From assembly GCA_023664085.1 (NCBI GenBank), contig JAMPGE010000003.1, positions 1-55,909 of the forward strand: 55,909 nucleotides of DNA. The letters are read 5' to 3'. Below, in pieces: positions 9,037 to 19,600 of this stretch. The first letter of the stretch is position 1, and every line of letters begins with the position of its first letter. A program made the translations under genes and the position numbers. The notes beneath the pieces are model-generated. The model worked only from the letters and a program-made list of their open reading frames with translations. It was not told the origin of the DNA and searched no databases. The DNA is from Muribaculum sp. Lineage in GTDB: Bacteria > Bacteroidota > Bacteroidia > Bacteroidales > Muribaculaceae.

Positions 9037-10884
9037 TCAGAAAGCTGATTTATTGAAAATTCCACGGATTTTGTCGGAGAGGCTGTTTTCCCTGACGGAA
9101 GCGGTGTTCTCCATGATTACCTCCACCAGCTTGTCGGCATCGTCGGGCACGAATTTGAAGATGCCTCCGGTGATGAAGTTGCCCAGACTGAACGTATACA
9201 GACGGGGATGGCCGTTGGTGGCCTTGTTGTTTGTGGAATTTATATCGTGTTGTATGCAGAAACTTGTAAGGCGGTCGATCTCGTGGGGGAAGTTTTGGTT
9301 AAACCTTGCCATGGCTTCGGCCTCGCGGGAATTGCCGTTGGGATTATTGTCGAGAGTGTCCGCTTTGGTCACGATGAAATGGATGGCGTCCACGCGCTTC
9401 ATCACGTCGCGGTTGTCGGGATCCATCAGAGTGTCGATCATCTTCCGCAGCATTATGCGTTGATTGAGATAATATTCGCGGAGTTCGTTTACGATGTATC
9501 CTTCCTCGTTGATCACCGGGAGGCCCTTCTCGTCGAGCAGGGGCACGGCATGCTGGAATTTCAGCACGGAAGCCGTGGGATCCACGATGATGAAGAAGAT
9601 CTTGCGGTTGTTGTTGCGCAGGAGTTCGGGGGCTCCTTTTCCCATTTCGGCGAAAGATACCTTCCCCTGCTCGTTGTTGGCGAGGATGAAGGCGAACTCC
9701 TCGCCGCTCATCTCCACGAGATTCACCGGGTGGGATTTGTTGCCGGCCTGAATGTCGGCATGGATGGTGGCGATAAAGTCGCCGGGCGTACGCCCGATGG
9801 TGGCACCCACCATAAGATACTGACTGAGGGCATCGGCGTAGCTGCCGGCGCCTCTCACCGAATTATAGTGCATGCGCGAAGAGCCGATCAGGCCCATCAG
9901 AATACAGCTCTTGCCGGTGCTCGGGATACCGAAGAAGTATACGTCGGTGGCGTTCTCCTTGATTTCGGCTTTGCAACGCCGGATTTCGGTGTTGATGTCG
10001 GGGAGCATGTCGCGCTGGTCGCTGATCGATCGGATGTAGTCGATGTCGCCGGGACGAAGGATTCCCCGCGCACACAGTTCAGGCTCGGAGAATATACCGT
10101 TGTCCACGAGTTGTACAAGGCGGTCGTAGTCATAAGGATTCTTGTCGTCAGCCATGGCTTCGAGTTCGATCTCCTTAAGTTCCGACATGAAGGAGAAAGC
10201 GTTGTTTATCAGTGGGCTCCCCGGGAAGTTGAGGATATATTCCCGGGTCTTGAAGATATCGCCGTAGTCGCGCACCTCTTCCCAGCCGTCGATGGCGTCG
10301 CTCACCTGCGAGGCCTGATATTTATGGACACCGGCGGGAAAATACCTGAGATATACGCGTGCGCCCTCAATGGCGTCGCCCTGACGCATCAGCGCCTCCC
10401 AAAGCGGGGTGTCCATTTCCGGGATATGCGCGGAATACGGATGCTTGCCCAGATATGCCGTGATCATTTGCGGGGAGGGAGCGGGATGATTGAGAATCTC
10501 GGCGCGATCCGCCTCCTCGATGCGGGCCGTGGCTTCACGTTGCTTCTCCACGTAAGTCAACCTCAGTCTCAACGCTTCGTCCACATGATTGCCGGAGGGC
10601 CTGATTTCCTCCCAGAAGCGGATGTAATCATCAAGAAGATTCAGCGCCGACTGAGGATCCGCGCCGGAATTCAGCGCCGACTGCACCCTAAGCCACCCTT
10701 TTTTCTCCTCGGGGTTGGGAAAGGTGGCCAGAATCTTGTCGAGTTCCCGGCGTCGGTCATCGTTAAGTTGCGGGAGTTGGGCCGTGGAGGAAATCAGGCC
10801 GCTTTCGAAATATTTTTTCAACTGGGCCATGGGCATCGTGTTGCAGTTGGCCTGAAGTTTCTGTAATTGTTCGGGAGTAAGCAT
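9037..10884 (-). CDS. P-loop GTPase-like protein with helical N-terminal region
   Basis: A 615-residue cytoplasmic protein. Residues 1-300 look like helical repeats. A P-loop NTPase domain follows, with Walker A GIPSTGKS (319-326), a G3-like VEMSGEEF (390-397), a strand FIIVDPTAS, and a G4-like TKAD (506-509) after a hydrophobic strand (IHFIVTKAD). This order fits the TRAFAC GTPase class better than AAA ATPases. It is distinct in sequence from the SrfC-like GTPase in the same operon. It sits between a multi-pass membrane protein and a large single-pass protein. GTP binding is inferred from motifs; the substrate or partner is unknown. Confidence 0.75.
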   Translation of the reverse strand: MLTPEQLQKLQANCNTMPMAQLKKYFESGLISSTAQLPQLNDDRRRELDKILATFPNPEEKKGWLRVQSALNSGADPQSALNLLDDYIRFWEEIRPSGNHVDEALRLRLTYVEKQREATARIEEADRAEILNHPAPSPQMITAYLGKHPYSAHIPEMDTPLWEALMRQGDAIEGARVYLRYFPAGVHKYQASQVSDAIDGWEEVRDYGDIFKTREYILNFPGSPLINNAFSFMSELKEIELEAMADDKNPYDYDRLVQLVDNGIFSEPELCARGILRPGDIDYIRSISDQRDMLPDINTEIRRCKAEIKENATDVYFFGIPSTGKSCILMGLIGSSRMHYNSVRGAGSYADALSQYLMVGATIGRTPGDFIATIHADIQAGNKSHPVNLVEMSGEEFAFILANNEQGKVSFAEMGKGAPELLRNNNRKIFFIIVDPTASVLKFQHAVPLLDEKGLPVINEEGYIVNELREYYLNQRIMLRKMIDTLMDPDNRDVMKRVDAIHFIVTKADTLDNNPNGNSREAEAMARFNQNFPHEIDRLTSFCIQHDINSTNNKATNGHPRLYTFSLGNFITGGIFKFVPDDADKLVEVIMENTASVRENSLSDKIRGIFNKSAF

Positions 10885-10936
10885 CTTTAAGACAAATTAT
10901 ATTGCTTTAGATATCAAAATTAAATTGCTTCAGATA

Positions 10937-11926
10937 TCAAAGGAGCTGGCCGAGGTCGCTTTTCTCTTTGGAGATAGCCTCTCGTTTTGAACCGGGAATG
11001 ATAAAATAATTGAAAAGGATGAGCAATCCGATCACGATCATTGTAAGGAGCCCGAGGAGATTGAAATACCCCATGGCTGAGATTTTGTCGCGGAAGCGTG
11101 GTGTATAGCCGCGGGAAGCCGTCTGTGCAGCGGAAGCGGAGTAGGGCAGTATGTCGTACACGCTGTAGATTCTTCTTATTTCGGGGAAATCCAGTTGGGA
11201 AGCCATGAGGGGGAGCACTTCGGAAGTCTGCGCGGCGACGGTCTCGGTGATGTCTACAGCCTGTGGGATTCTGAATACGCTCCAGGCCTGAAACACGGCC
11301 GCGGCATTGTCGAGTCCTGTCTGCCACACCTCATTGTACGACTCCGCGCCGTTGCCCCCGTTGGAATTCGGGAGGGTGATGTTGTCGATACGTTCGGTTT
11401 TGGAGCGTTTGAAACTCTCTACGGAGGCTTTGCCCGTAAGCTGGTTTTCCTGCATATATTTCTTCAGCCCTTCGCCCACGCCGGATCCGGAAGAAGCGAA
11501 AGCGTCGTCAAGGCCGGTGCATGTGCGAGTAAGCGCATCCTGCTCGTAAGCCTTGAAGCTGGATATGTTTACGCGGATGGAATCAATGTCGGATAGAGCC
11601 GTCTTTTTAAGGGAATCGCGGTTTGCCTGAATGTCGATGTAGTGTGACACCGGTAATACCGAACCCAATATAACGATGCATAAAAGGCCGACGAACAAAT
11701 ATTCAAACACTTTCCAGCGAGGTTCGGCGCTGTCCACCTGCTTGAATCTGATGGCAAATACAAGTAGCAGCGAGGCTATGATTGCGGCTGCCAGAGCCGC
11801 AATGGTAGGAGCCACAAGGTTAAAAGAGATGTAGGCCACGGAAACGAACCAGGCCAGAGCGAACGCCACCACGCCGATCACAGAGACGATGTTGGCATAT
11901 GAGATTCCGTTTTTATTTTTATTCAT
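10937..11926 (-). CDS. Multi-pass membrane protein (unknown)
   Basis: A 329-residue protein with three N-terminal membrane segments (about 11-33, 37-60 and 72-92), a predicted extracytoplasmic region of about 190 residues, a fourth segment at about 295-315 and a short basic/acidic tail. The extracytoplasmic part is mixed helical with no recognised motif. It lies 43 bp after the subtilase gene and 52 bp before the GTPase gene. It is a candidate membrane core or sensor for the locus, possibly a substrate of the neighbouring protease (inference). Confidence 0.68.
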   Translation of the reverse strand: MNKNKNGISYANIVSVIGVVAFALAWFVSVAYISFNLVAPTIAALAAAIIASLLLVFAIRFKQVDSAEPRWKVFEYLFVGLLCIVILGSVLPVSHYIDIQANRDSLKKTALSDIDSIRVNISSFKAYEQDALTRTCTGLDDAFASSGSGVGEGLKKYMQENQLTGKASVESFKRSKTERIDNITLPNSNGGNGAESYNEVWQTGLDNAAAVFQAWSVFRIPQAVDITETVAAQTSEVLPLMASQLDFPEIRRIYSVYDILPYSASAAQTASRGYTPRFRDKISAMGYFNLLGLLTMIVIGLLILFNYFIIPGSKREAISKEKSDLGQLL

Positions 11927-11969
11927 AATTGAAGAAGAATTTCAGGAGATGGAGTCTTGACTGTGACTT

Positions 11970-13547
11970 TCAGGCGCGGGCCTTGTCAATGGCTTTGCGG
12001 ATATTGAGGAGCGGACCTATATCTGACGCCCCCGCTACCGGAGAGCCCGTGGAGCGAAGTATATCCACGATCTGACGGTTGGAAAGATTGGGGTTGACGC
12101 TCTTCATGAGGGCAACTGCACCGGCCACGATCGGAGCGGAGAAGCTTGTGCCGTCTTCAATGTCGTAAGTGTTGGACGGGATGGTCGAGAATACACTTTG
12201 CCCGGGAGCGGACACACACGTGAGACTTATGTTCATCGAGGGGACATTGCCGAAATTGGAGAACTTGGCTTTTCCGCCTCCGGGAGTGGTAGCCGACACG
12301 ATCACGGTGTCGGCGCATCTTTTCGAGGGATCGAGCCCGGCGAAGACGCTTTCGTTGCCGGCGGCCCATACCACGGTAACCTTCCGCTGATCGGCAAGGG
12401 AAAAAGCATAGTCCCATACGGCCTGCTCCTCGCGGCAGATGCTCCGCGACAGATTCACCTGATCACCCACCGGGAGGCGGGCCACTTGTTGATCGAAGGC
12501 AGCTCCGGCGGAAATATTCACCACGTCGGCTCCTTGATACACTGCGTAAAGCAGCCCTTGAAGCATGGTCATGGAGGTGAGATGCGAGCCCATGCTGATC
12601 GGCATGAAGCGGCATTTGGGGGCGATGCCGCAGGCCCCGCGGCCGTTGCCGGCGTTGCCTACGGCCAGCCCGGCCACGAAAGTGCCGTGGTTTGCCTCAT
12701 CGGTGTTTGTGCCGGCGGGCGGAAGCACGTTGGCGTTGCGGTTGATTATGCTGAAGGGGCGATAGATGCGCCGGCTGTTGAGCTCATCGTGGTTAAGATC
12801 GAAAAAAGTGTCGACCACGGCTACCGTCACGTCCGGATTGCCCATGGTCACGTCCCAGGCCGAATAAGCGTTGATGCTTGAGTAAAGCCAGCATAGCTGC
12901 CGATGGCCGAAAGCAGGATCGGAGGGCTTCCCCCAGTCTCCCATCAGCCCGTCGGGAAATGCCTTGAACCGGATATCGGTGATCTTGGAGGGCAACTCCC
13001 GGATTACGGCTTCCGCCCTCCCTTTCGGCACTGATATCTGGAGCAGCTTGGTGAGGGGATCGTAATAGGTCACTTTGTAGTCATCCCCGGGGTAAGCCTG
13101 TTTGAACTTCCTGCTCCAGGATCGGAAAGTGTTGTTGTCGGCATCGGAATCAAGCATCACGTTCACCGCGTTGGATATATATTGCCTGCCGTCTTCGGGA
13201 TCGGTGACGATGTCATCGTCCGAGTAAGGGGGGATAAAGTTGTCTTCCGGCGCGGGAAGATACTCTCCGGGATCGGTGATATTGTTGTCGTACCAATCGC
13301 CTAAGGAATCCACCGGAATCAGATCCCGCGGACCCTCGGGATGGAGAATGTCTTCGGGGATGTAAGATTCCGAGCCCCGACGGGGGGCGTCGGTGCATCG
13401 GGGCAAGAGGCTGAGCAGAATCATCAGTGTGCCTGTCAGAGCTAAAAAGGCCATGAATCTGCCGAGGAAGCCGCCGAAGCCCCAGGGTTGCCAGAAGGGG
13501 GGACGGGGTGGTTTGTTGCCGTCGTTTCCGAATATTATCCGCTTCAT
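11970..13547 (-). CDS. Membrane-anchored subtilisin-like serine protease (S8)
   Basis: A 525-residue protein. An N-terminal membrane anchor (about 31-49) is followed by an acidic Pro-rich linker and a prodomain-like region (125-200). The S8 catalytic domain has the full triad: Asp246 (VAVVDTFFD), His287 (NHGTFVAGL) and Ser468 (GTSFSAPIVAG). The oxyanion Asn399 is in WAAGNES. The N-terminal topology places the protease outside the cytoplasm; the LLPRC at residue 51 might be a lipidation site but is a poor lipobox. A subtilase inside an srfB/srfC-type locus is unusual and suggests regulated proteolysis of the envelope components encoded beside it. The enzyme call is firm; the substrate is unknown. 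Confidence 0.92.
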   Translation of the reverse strand: MKRIIFGNDGNKPPRPPFWQPWGFGGFLGRFMAFLALTGTLMILLSLLPRCTDAPRRGSESYIPEDILHPEGPRDLIPVDSLGDWYDNNITDPGEYLPAPEDNFIPPYSDDDIVTDPEDGRQYISNAVNVMLDSDADNNTFRSWSRKFKQAYPGDDYKVTYYDPLTKLLQISVPKGRAEAVIRELPSKITDIRFKAFPDGLMGDWGKPSDPAFGHRQLCWLYSSINAYSAWDVTMGNPDVTVAVVDTFFDLNHDELNSRRIYRPFSIINRNANVLPPAGTNTDEANHGTFVAGLAVGNAGNGRGACGIAPKCRFMPISMGSHLTSMTMLQGLLYAVYQGADVVNISAGAAFDQQVARLPVGDQVNLSRSICREEQAVWDYAFSLADQRKVTVVWAAGNESVFAGLDPSKRCADTVIVSATTPGGGKAKFSNFGNVPSMNISLTCVSAPGQSVFSTIPSNTYDIEDGTSFSAPIVAGAVALMKSVNPNLSNRQIVDILRSTGSPVAGASDIGPLLNIRKAIDKARA

Positions 13548-13560
13548 TTTTTTAGGTTAT

Positions 13561-13612
13561 GGGTGAGGGGTAAGAGGTGAGAGGTAAGAGGTAAGAGGTA
13601 AGAGGTGAGGAG
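13561..13612 (+). repeat. Heptamer tandem repeat (GGTAAGA type)
   Basis: Seven imperfect 7-bp units, GGTAAGA/GGTGAGA, in the 69-bp gap between the SrfC-like gene and the protease gene. The same unit recurs in inverted orientation at 48457-48515. No coding capacity. It may affect expression of the downstream protease, but that is inference. Confidence 0.8.
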
Positions 13613-13616
13613 GATG

Positions 13617-16553
13617 TCAGTATTTCACGCTTTTGATGTCGGCGAGCAGAGTGCTCAGTTTCTCATTGGCCTCCCTGTCGTAGTCGGGCACCTGAATGCG
13701 GGCGATGAAGCCTGCCGTCATATACTTCAGCCATCTGTAGTAATGATTGTCGAAGGAGGGAGGCATGCCGGCCGGATTGTCGTTGAGCATATCAAACAGG
13801 GCGGAGATTTCCTCCTCGCCGTATTCTTTCGGACTTTGGTCTGACTGCTCGTTGATGAAGGCCAGCGGGCTCCCTTTGATGATAGTATCGGCATTGGCGC
13901 GTTCGCTCAGGGTGAGGCGTGAATATCCCATATCGTTCACAAAATCGTTGATGGAGTCCGTAAGGATATCGGCGATGAGGGATTCATTGGCGTTTTGCAC
14001 GTTGACAACGTCCACGTATTCCGAGATGTCGCTGCCCATGGATTCGGTCAGACCAAGGGATTCGGCGTTTCTGCTGATGGAGTCCACGAGGTCGGAGAGC
14101 ACCAGAGGATCAAACCCGCTGTCGGAAGTGAATGTGTTTTTGAAAGCGGGCGAATATAGCTTGTCGGTCCATGCTTTCACCACGTTTTCAGCCAGTGTGG
14201 TGGAGTTTTTCCTGGCCGCGGCCTTGTCGGAGAAGAGAATATTGTAGTCCACGCCGCGGCGCGTGAGATATCTGTCGGCGTCGTCGCGGTCGCGGAAGAA
14301 GTAAACCTGGATAAGCCGGTCCCATTTCTGGTCGGCAGAGGTGCATCCTTTGAAGTCGGAGCATCTGCGGCGTATGAGTTCGTATTCCTTCCAGTCGAGA
14401 GTGGAGTTGACCAGTTCGGAACTTTGCACGAGACGGTGCACGATGGCGAGCGTTTCCGATTCGGTCATCATCATCCCCTGGAGGAGGTGTCCGAAGAAAT
14501 AATTGTCGGTATTTGTGGTGAAATCCAGTTCGCGCATCACGGCGGCGCTTTTCCGCAGATTGTCCTGAAGGATCTTGTCGAGGTCGTCGTCGATATGGTA
14601 ATTCTGCATCAGAGCCAGAGCGTGGGCCGAGCAGGAATGGAGTTCGTCGGCAAACTGGGCGGTGCGTGCACCGGCGGCATGAACGGCGGCTCTGGTGAGA
14701 TTGTCGATGATGAATAGCGCGCCGTCGTTGTTGCGGGTGGCGGCGGCATCCCAGGCCAAAGCCGGATCGGCGAAAAATTTCTTCACCGTGGAGTTGGAGA
14801 TGAAAGAACCGCGCAGATCGGCATAGAATGGCTTGCTGAGGATAAGGTTGTTTTCCCGGGGTAGGGGATCGGTCTCGGAATATCCGTCGTAGAGATTGTT
14901 GCCCGAACCGGTGCATCCGCTGTATTTGAAGTCGCGGAGCATATAGGTGTTTTTGAAAGTCTCGGAGGGTGCGGTCCAATTGTTGAACCAGTCCACGCTG
15001 TCGCCCTTGAAGACCTGGGTATAGAGCACTTTCATGAAGCGGCCGTCCCAGCGTTGATTGAGCGAAGTGAGATTGTTGTGCTCCAGATTGTCTTTCTCAA
15101 TCATATCCACGTTAAACTTCGTGCAGACTACAAAGAGGGGACTCAGCCCGCCATAGCGGTCTACGGTCTGGCGTCGGCGTTCGGGAGTGTCGCCGACGTA
15201 TTTTTTTACCCATGAATCCACCATGCTGTACATGTCGGTTACGGCGGGCTGCTCGTTGTCGTGGCAGAAGAGGAGCATGTTGATGGCGCGGCTGTCGTTG
15301 TAGTTATTGAAGAGGAAAGCCACTTTGCCGCGAAGCAGCATCTGCACAGCGTTGCTGGCGCCCTCCTCCCGGTCATGCTTGCTGAGGAATTCGGCTTTGA
15401 TCTTAAGCCTGTTGCGTGCGCCGGGGAAGTCGAGCAGATCCATGTCGCGAAGCAGCGACTTATCCACTTTGGGCGAAAGTTTGCGAAGCGACTCGGCGGG
15501 GATGTTGCCGTTGGCGCCGGGCTCTCCGTCGCTGGCATATGTCTCGGAGTCGGTAAGATACTGCCCGTCGATATTGAATATCGCTTCGGCGCAGAGGGCG
15601 CAAAGTTCACATTTGGGTACATCCGCATCCGTGAAGCCCCCCAGGCCGTCGGGCACGTGGATGCGGGCTATTGAGGTGGGCTCCGGAAGATCGAGTTCGT
15701 TAAGGCAGTCCACGCTCATAAACGTGTTGCGGTTGTCGCCGTAGTGGCGCACGTCTTCTATGGAAGTATACACTTCCGGGGCGTATTTCAGACGGCGAAG
15801 CACACCCGCCAGCCGGGAAAACAAGTCGGAGATCACGGCGTTTTCGTGCCAGAGATAGCGGAGCACGTCTACGAGTTCGGATTCAGGCACCCTGCGGATC
15901 ACGCGGGCCAGATTGTCGAAATATCCGGAACGCCGAAGGGTCTGGGTGGGAGCCTGCGCAAACTTGGAGAGATAGTGCTTTATCTCCAGAATGTCGTCCT
16001 CGCAAAGAGGGGCATCGGGGATTTCGGGTCGTGAGGCGTATTTTTCGAGGAGCGCCTGGGAGAAGGCCTGAATCTCGGCTTCGGAATAGTTCTGGTAGTC
16101 GGAGATGTCGGAATAATAGCTGTCGGTAAGGATAGTGACGAGATTGGCCGGAGAAAAGAGCTTTACGATTACGGGATATTTCGGTGAAAATCTGGAAGAT
16201 CCGGGGGTGAACGACGTGAAGCGTGTCACCACCCCCGTAGCCTCTTTCTTGTCACCGATAGGGTTGATGCTCTGCACGAAATTCACCTCGGAACCGTCTT
16301 CGCCGGACCGCACCGTAAACGGTTTTTTATTCTTCTGCAGCAGGTTGCCGATGAGGTAGGATTTTCCTTTCTGGCTCTCGCCGAAAGCGGCTATGGCAGG
16401 CTTTTCGCGAAGGGCCGAAGCAATCTTGCGCAGACGCCGACGTTCTTCCACAAGGTCAAGAAAACGGGCGTCGTACTGCTCGGGGCGATTGAGTCTGAGC
16501 CATTCAAGCGCCCTTCCGATATTTTGGATCTGTATGTTGATTTGCTGAAGCAT
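13617..16553 (-). CDS. SrfC-like large P-loop GTPase
   Basis: A 978-residue protein. After a short helical start it has a Walker A loop GESQKGKS (58-65) and the segment INPIGDKKEATGVVTRF (about 96-112), which is characteristic of SrfC/Virul_Fac proteins. Further on it has a G3-like DLLDFPGARNR and a G4-like VCTKFNVD. The rest is mostly helical, as in dynamin-like large GTPases. SrfC was named from Salmonella, where srfABC are SsrB-regulated; its biochemical role is not established. It is encoded directly after the SrfB-like ATPase gene, the conserved srfB-srfC order. No srfA-like gene was recognised; its place is taken by the protease and membrane genes. Confidence 0.82.
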   Translation of the reverse strand: MLQQINIQIQNIGRALEWLRLNRPEQYDARFLDLVEERRRLRKIASALREKPAIAAFGESQKGKSYLIGNLLQKNKKPFTVRSGEDGSEVNFVQSINPIGDKKEATGVVTRFTSFTPGSSRFSPKYPVIVKLFSPANLVTILTDSYYSDISDYQNYSEAEIQAFSQALLEKYASRPEIPDAPLCEDDILEIKHYLSKFAQAPTQTLRRSGYFDNLARVIRRVPESELVDVLRYLWHENAVISDLFSRLAGVLRRLKYAPEVYTSIEDVRHYGDNRNTFMSVDCLNELDLPEPTSIARIHVPDGLGGFTDADVPKCELCALCAEAIFNIDGQYLTDSETYASDGEPGANGNIPAESLRKLSPKVDKSLLRDMDLLDFPGARNRLKIKAEFLSKHDREEGASNAVQMLLRGKVAFLFNNYNDSRAINMLLFCHDNEQPAVTDMYSMVDSWVKKYVGDTPERRRQTVDRYGGLSPLFVVCTKFNVDMIEKDNLEHNNLTSLNQRWDGRFMKVLYTQVFKGDSVDWFNNWTAPSETFKNTYMLRDFKYSGCTGSGNNLYDGYSETDPLPRENNLILSKPFYADLRGSFISNSTVKKFFADPALAWDAAATRNNDGALFIIDNLTRAAVHAAGARTAQFADELHSCSAHALALMQNYHIDDDLDKILQDNLRKSAAVMRELDFTTNTDNYFFGHLLQGMMMTESETLAIVHRLVQSSELVNSTLDWKEYELIRRRCSDFKGCTSADQKWDRLIQVYFFRDRDDADRYLTRRGVDYNILFSDKAAARKNSTTLAENVVKAWTDKLYSPAFKNTFTSDSGFDPLVLSDLVDSISRNAESLGLTESMGSDISEYVDVVNVQNANESLIADILTDSINDFVNDMGYSRLTLSERANADTIIKGSPLAFINEQSDQSPKEYGEEEISALFDMLNDNPAGMPPSFDNHYYRWLKYMTAGFIARIQVPDYDREANEKLSTLLADIKSVKY

Positions 16554-16620
16554 ATTCTTTTGATTACTCAGGTTTAGGTCTTACTGAAACCCGGCGGTTT
16601 ATGAAGCGATATCCGCCCCG

Positions 16621-16662
16621 CTAACTCTCTAAACTCTAAACTTTAAACTTTAAACTCTAAAC
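16621..16662 (+). repeat. Heptamer tandem repeat (AAACTCT/AAACTTT)
   Basis: About six 7-bp units in the 103-bp gap between the SrfB-like and SrfC-like genes. The stop codon of the SrfB-like gene (minus strand TAG at 16657-16659) lies inside the repeat, so the array reaches the very end of the coding region. Confidence 0.8.
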
Positions 16663-19600
16663 TTCAATACCGACTACTCCGAGTTCGAATTCACCTTTGT
16701 CGAGCCAGTGGAGGCCGTCGTCGGCCAGACTCATCTGGCGCAGGCTTACGGCCGAACGGGGCACGGGGTTGCCTTCGGCATCGGTCACGTCTTCTATCTC
16801 GAGGCGTTCGCGGTCTTCATAGTAGTTGCGGCTCAGAGTGATTTTCAGCGGCGCCTTGCCAGAATCGTTGAAGATACCGTAGATGGGACGGGCCTGATAC
16901 TGCGGGGAAGCAAACTGCTTGCACCCTATGTAGGCGGGGAATACCGCCAGTTCGAGAGTAGCCGTGGAATTCTCTGGCGAAAGGGCCGCGTCGGAGACGA
17001 TTTGTCTGCGGCTGCGAAACGGGCCCATGTATCGGGCCGTGGAAAGCATCTTTTTCTTCATCGTGTCGAAGTCGAGCCACATGCCGTTGAAGCCCCGTGT
17101 GGAGGCCAGATGGCCCACCATGGCTCCCACGGCCACCACGGCCTTCTGGTCGAAGAAATAGCCCTGGCCGTCGGCGAAGGGGAACCATTGGCCCACGCGG
17201 TAGGAATTAAGACGCACAAGCCGGTCGGGGGTGAGCGGCAGGTATTTCACAAATATTTCGGTGACCGAATCGATAGAGGCGGGGCGCCCGGCCAGCAGCA
17301 GCGTGTCGCAATTGTAGGCATAGAGCACCACGGCGAGTTGCTTGAGCAGAGGCTCAAGAGTGGTCTTCACGATATCGGCCGTCAGGTCCGGATCGAAACG
17401 CCAGCGAAGGTCTTCAAACCTGAAGCCGAAATGGTGGGCGAAATAATCCAGCAGATAGTCCGCCGGGCGGTTTTCGCTGAAGATTTCATCGAAGTCAAAC
17501 ACTCTGGACGGAGCCTTGCGCCGCAGCTGCTCCATAAAGAATTGCGACAGCGGATGGTTCACCTGCGTATTGAAATCCACGCGGATACGACGGTCCTTAT
17601 GGCTCATCAAAGCTGAATCCCTGCCGAAGAAGGCATGCACTAGGTTGGCGGCCAGACGATCGCGTCGCAGGGTGCGCTCGTTGTTGTCGGAAGTGTTGTC
17701 AAGATCGCGGGCCATATCGGCAAACACCGGGTTGCCGCTCACGCCGGGTATGGCGGCTATCTCCCCGGTGCTCATTTCGCGCAGGCGCGCCTTCAAGGCC
17801 GAAGAGATGTTGCCGAGGAGGGGAGATCCCATGTCGGGCCCTTCCACCACGAGGTTCTGGATGATGGCTCGCAGAATATCGTCGCCGGCCAGATAGAAGC
17901 TGTCCCAGAAGAGCGGTACGGGAGTGAGCCGGCAATTCTCGTGGCCTTCGTATTTATAGGCGCATATCATGATGTCGGTGGTGCCGGCACCGATGTCGAT
18001 GGTGCCCACGGTCATGGCTGGCTTATCGTAGCCTTCTTCGGCGAGCTCGGGGCGCACGTGGCCCTTGAGGGCGAAGAATTTCTCTATCTCCCCGGCATAG
18101 CGCTGCGCGATCTCGGCGTAGAGATACACCAGCTGGTTGCAGCTGGCCTCGTCGTAGCTCCAGGAGCGGCGGCTCACGTCGAAGGCGTCGCCGGCAGTGA
18201 GCGACTCGGCTGCGGGGATGATGTTGGCCGCGGGGATCTTCATGCTCACGGAGATGGCGTGGAAAGCGTCGGCGGCACTTTGGCGCAGCTTGATCTGCTC
18301 GGCCACGGGCATTGCCGTGGGGCATGTGAGAATGATGTTGCGCAGAGAGCGCCGCATGTCGATGCGACCGTGCTTATTGCGAAACTCCGGAGAATTAATC
18401 TGGGCGAGGGCCTGCTGGAAGATTTCGATAAGCACCAGAGTCATGAGCGAACCGCGCGAAAAGGCCGGAGGCATGTCGTCGAAGGGACGTTCCTGCTCGG
18501 GGATATGCCCGAGGTATTTGCCGGTGTGGTCAAACAGGGGAGAAAGTTCGGGGATAAAAACGTTGGGCGAGTGGGCCACGTTGGAAGCGTCGGACTCGGT
18601 CACGATGCATTCCCATTTGCCGTCGAAGGGGCGGTCGTCCCAAAGATAGCGTTTCGGAGAAGAATAATTGTTGGCACTCTGGGAAAGACCCTCCTCCTCG
18701 AGAGTGCGGTAGATGAGGTCGGCGGCCTCGCGGCCGAGGCGCACGAAGCTTCGCCAGTTGAAGATGTTTTCCCCGGTATATATATCGTTGCCCAGATCGG
18801 GACGGCGGAATGCCAGACGCATATCGAAAGGCTCCGAGTATACCCTGTGGGGATGGGAAAGATCGCGCAGGCCGAGCATCATGGCCCGAGTGAAGTCGCC
18901 TTCCTCAAAGAGCACGCCGCAGGTGCGCGAATTGCCGATGTCGAGCACCAGATCCACCGGAATGTCTTTTTGCGCGGGGGGATTGTAGAGTTTTACCTCC
19001 GGAGCTGCCCCCCGCAGCCTCAGGAAGTTGATAAGATAAATATAGTAAGCGAGATACTTGTTGCCGTCTTCTTCGGGATCCACTCCGAGCAGGGATGAAA
19101 TATAGTCGCTGAAGCCGGAGAAGGATTCGGCGTCGGTGGAAAGGAACTTAAGCAGCGAATAAGTGTAGTTGCACAGGCTGAATTCCTTCGACACTTCCTC
19201 ATCCTTGTAAAAATAGGGAAGCACGGAAGACTGCGGATCCTTGGCGGTGCGGGTGTCGAAAGCCCAGATGAGCCGGAATTTCTTCGTACCCTTCTTCGAG
19301 CCGTCGCCGATTTGCTCGATTTTCATGCGGCACCAGCCGGAGGGAGAGTCGAGCGAGCGTCCGTCGGGCAGACGTTCAAACATCGGCATGGGGAGCCATC
19401 TGTCCAGAAGCAGACCGAAAGCCTCCACCTGCTCCGAACGTCCGTTGGCGGCGGCGCGGCGCACTCTGTAGGATGCCAGATTGTTGATGGAAATCACTTC
19501 CGGAGAATCGGGCTTGAAAGTGGAAAAGAAAGTGGCGTCGAATTCATTGCGGATGATAGGGAGCCCGGCGATGTCGAGTTCCTGCGATCCGTCGGGCAAA

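Noticed and set aside
7946..10866. Long plus-strand ORFs (505 and 552 residues) opposite the GTPase and membrane protein genes
   Set aside because: They are antisense shadows. The minus-strand proteins have recognisable motifs and tight operon spacing.
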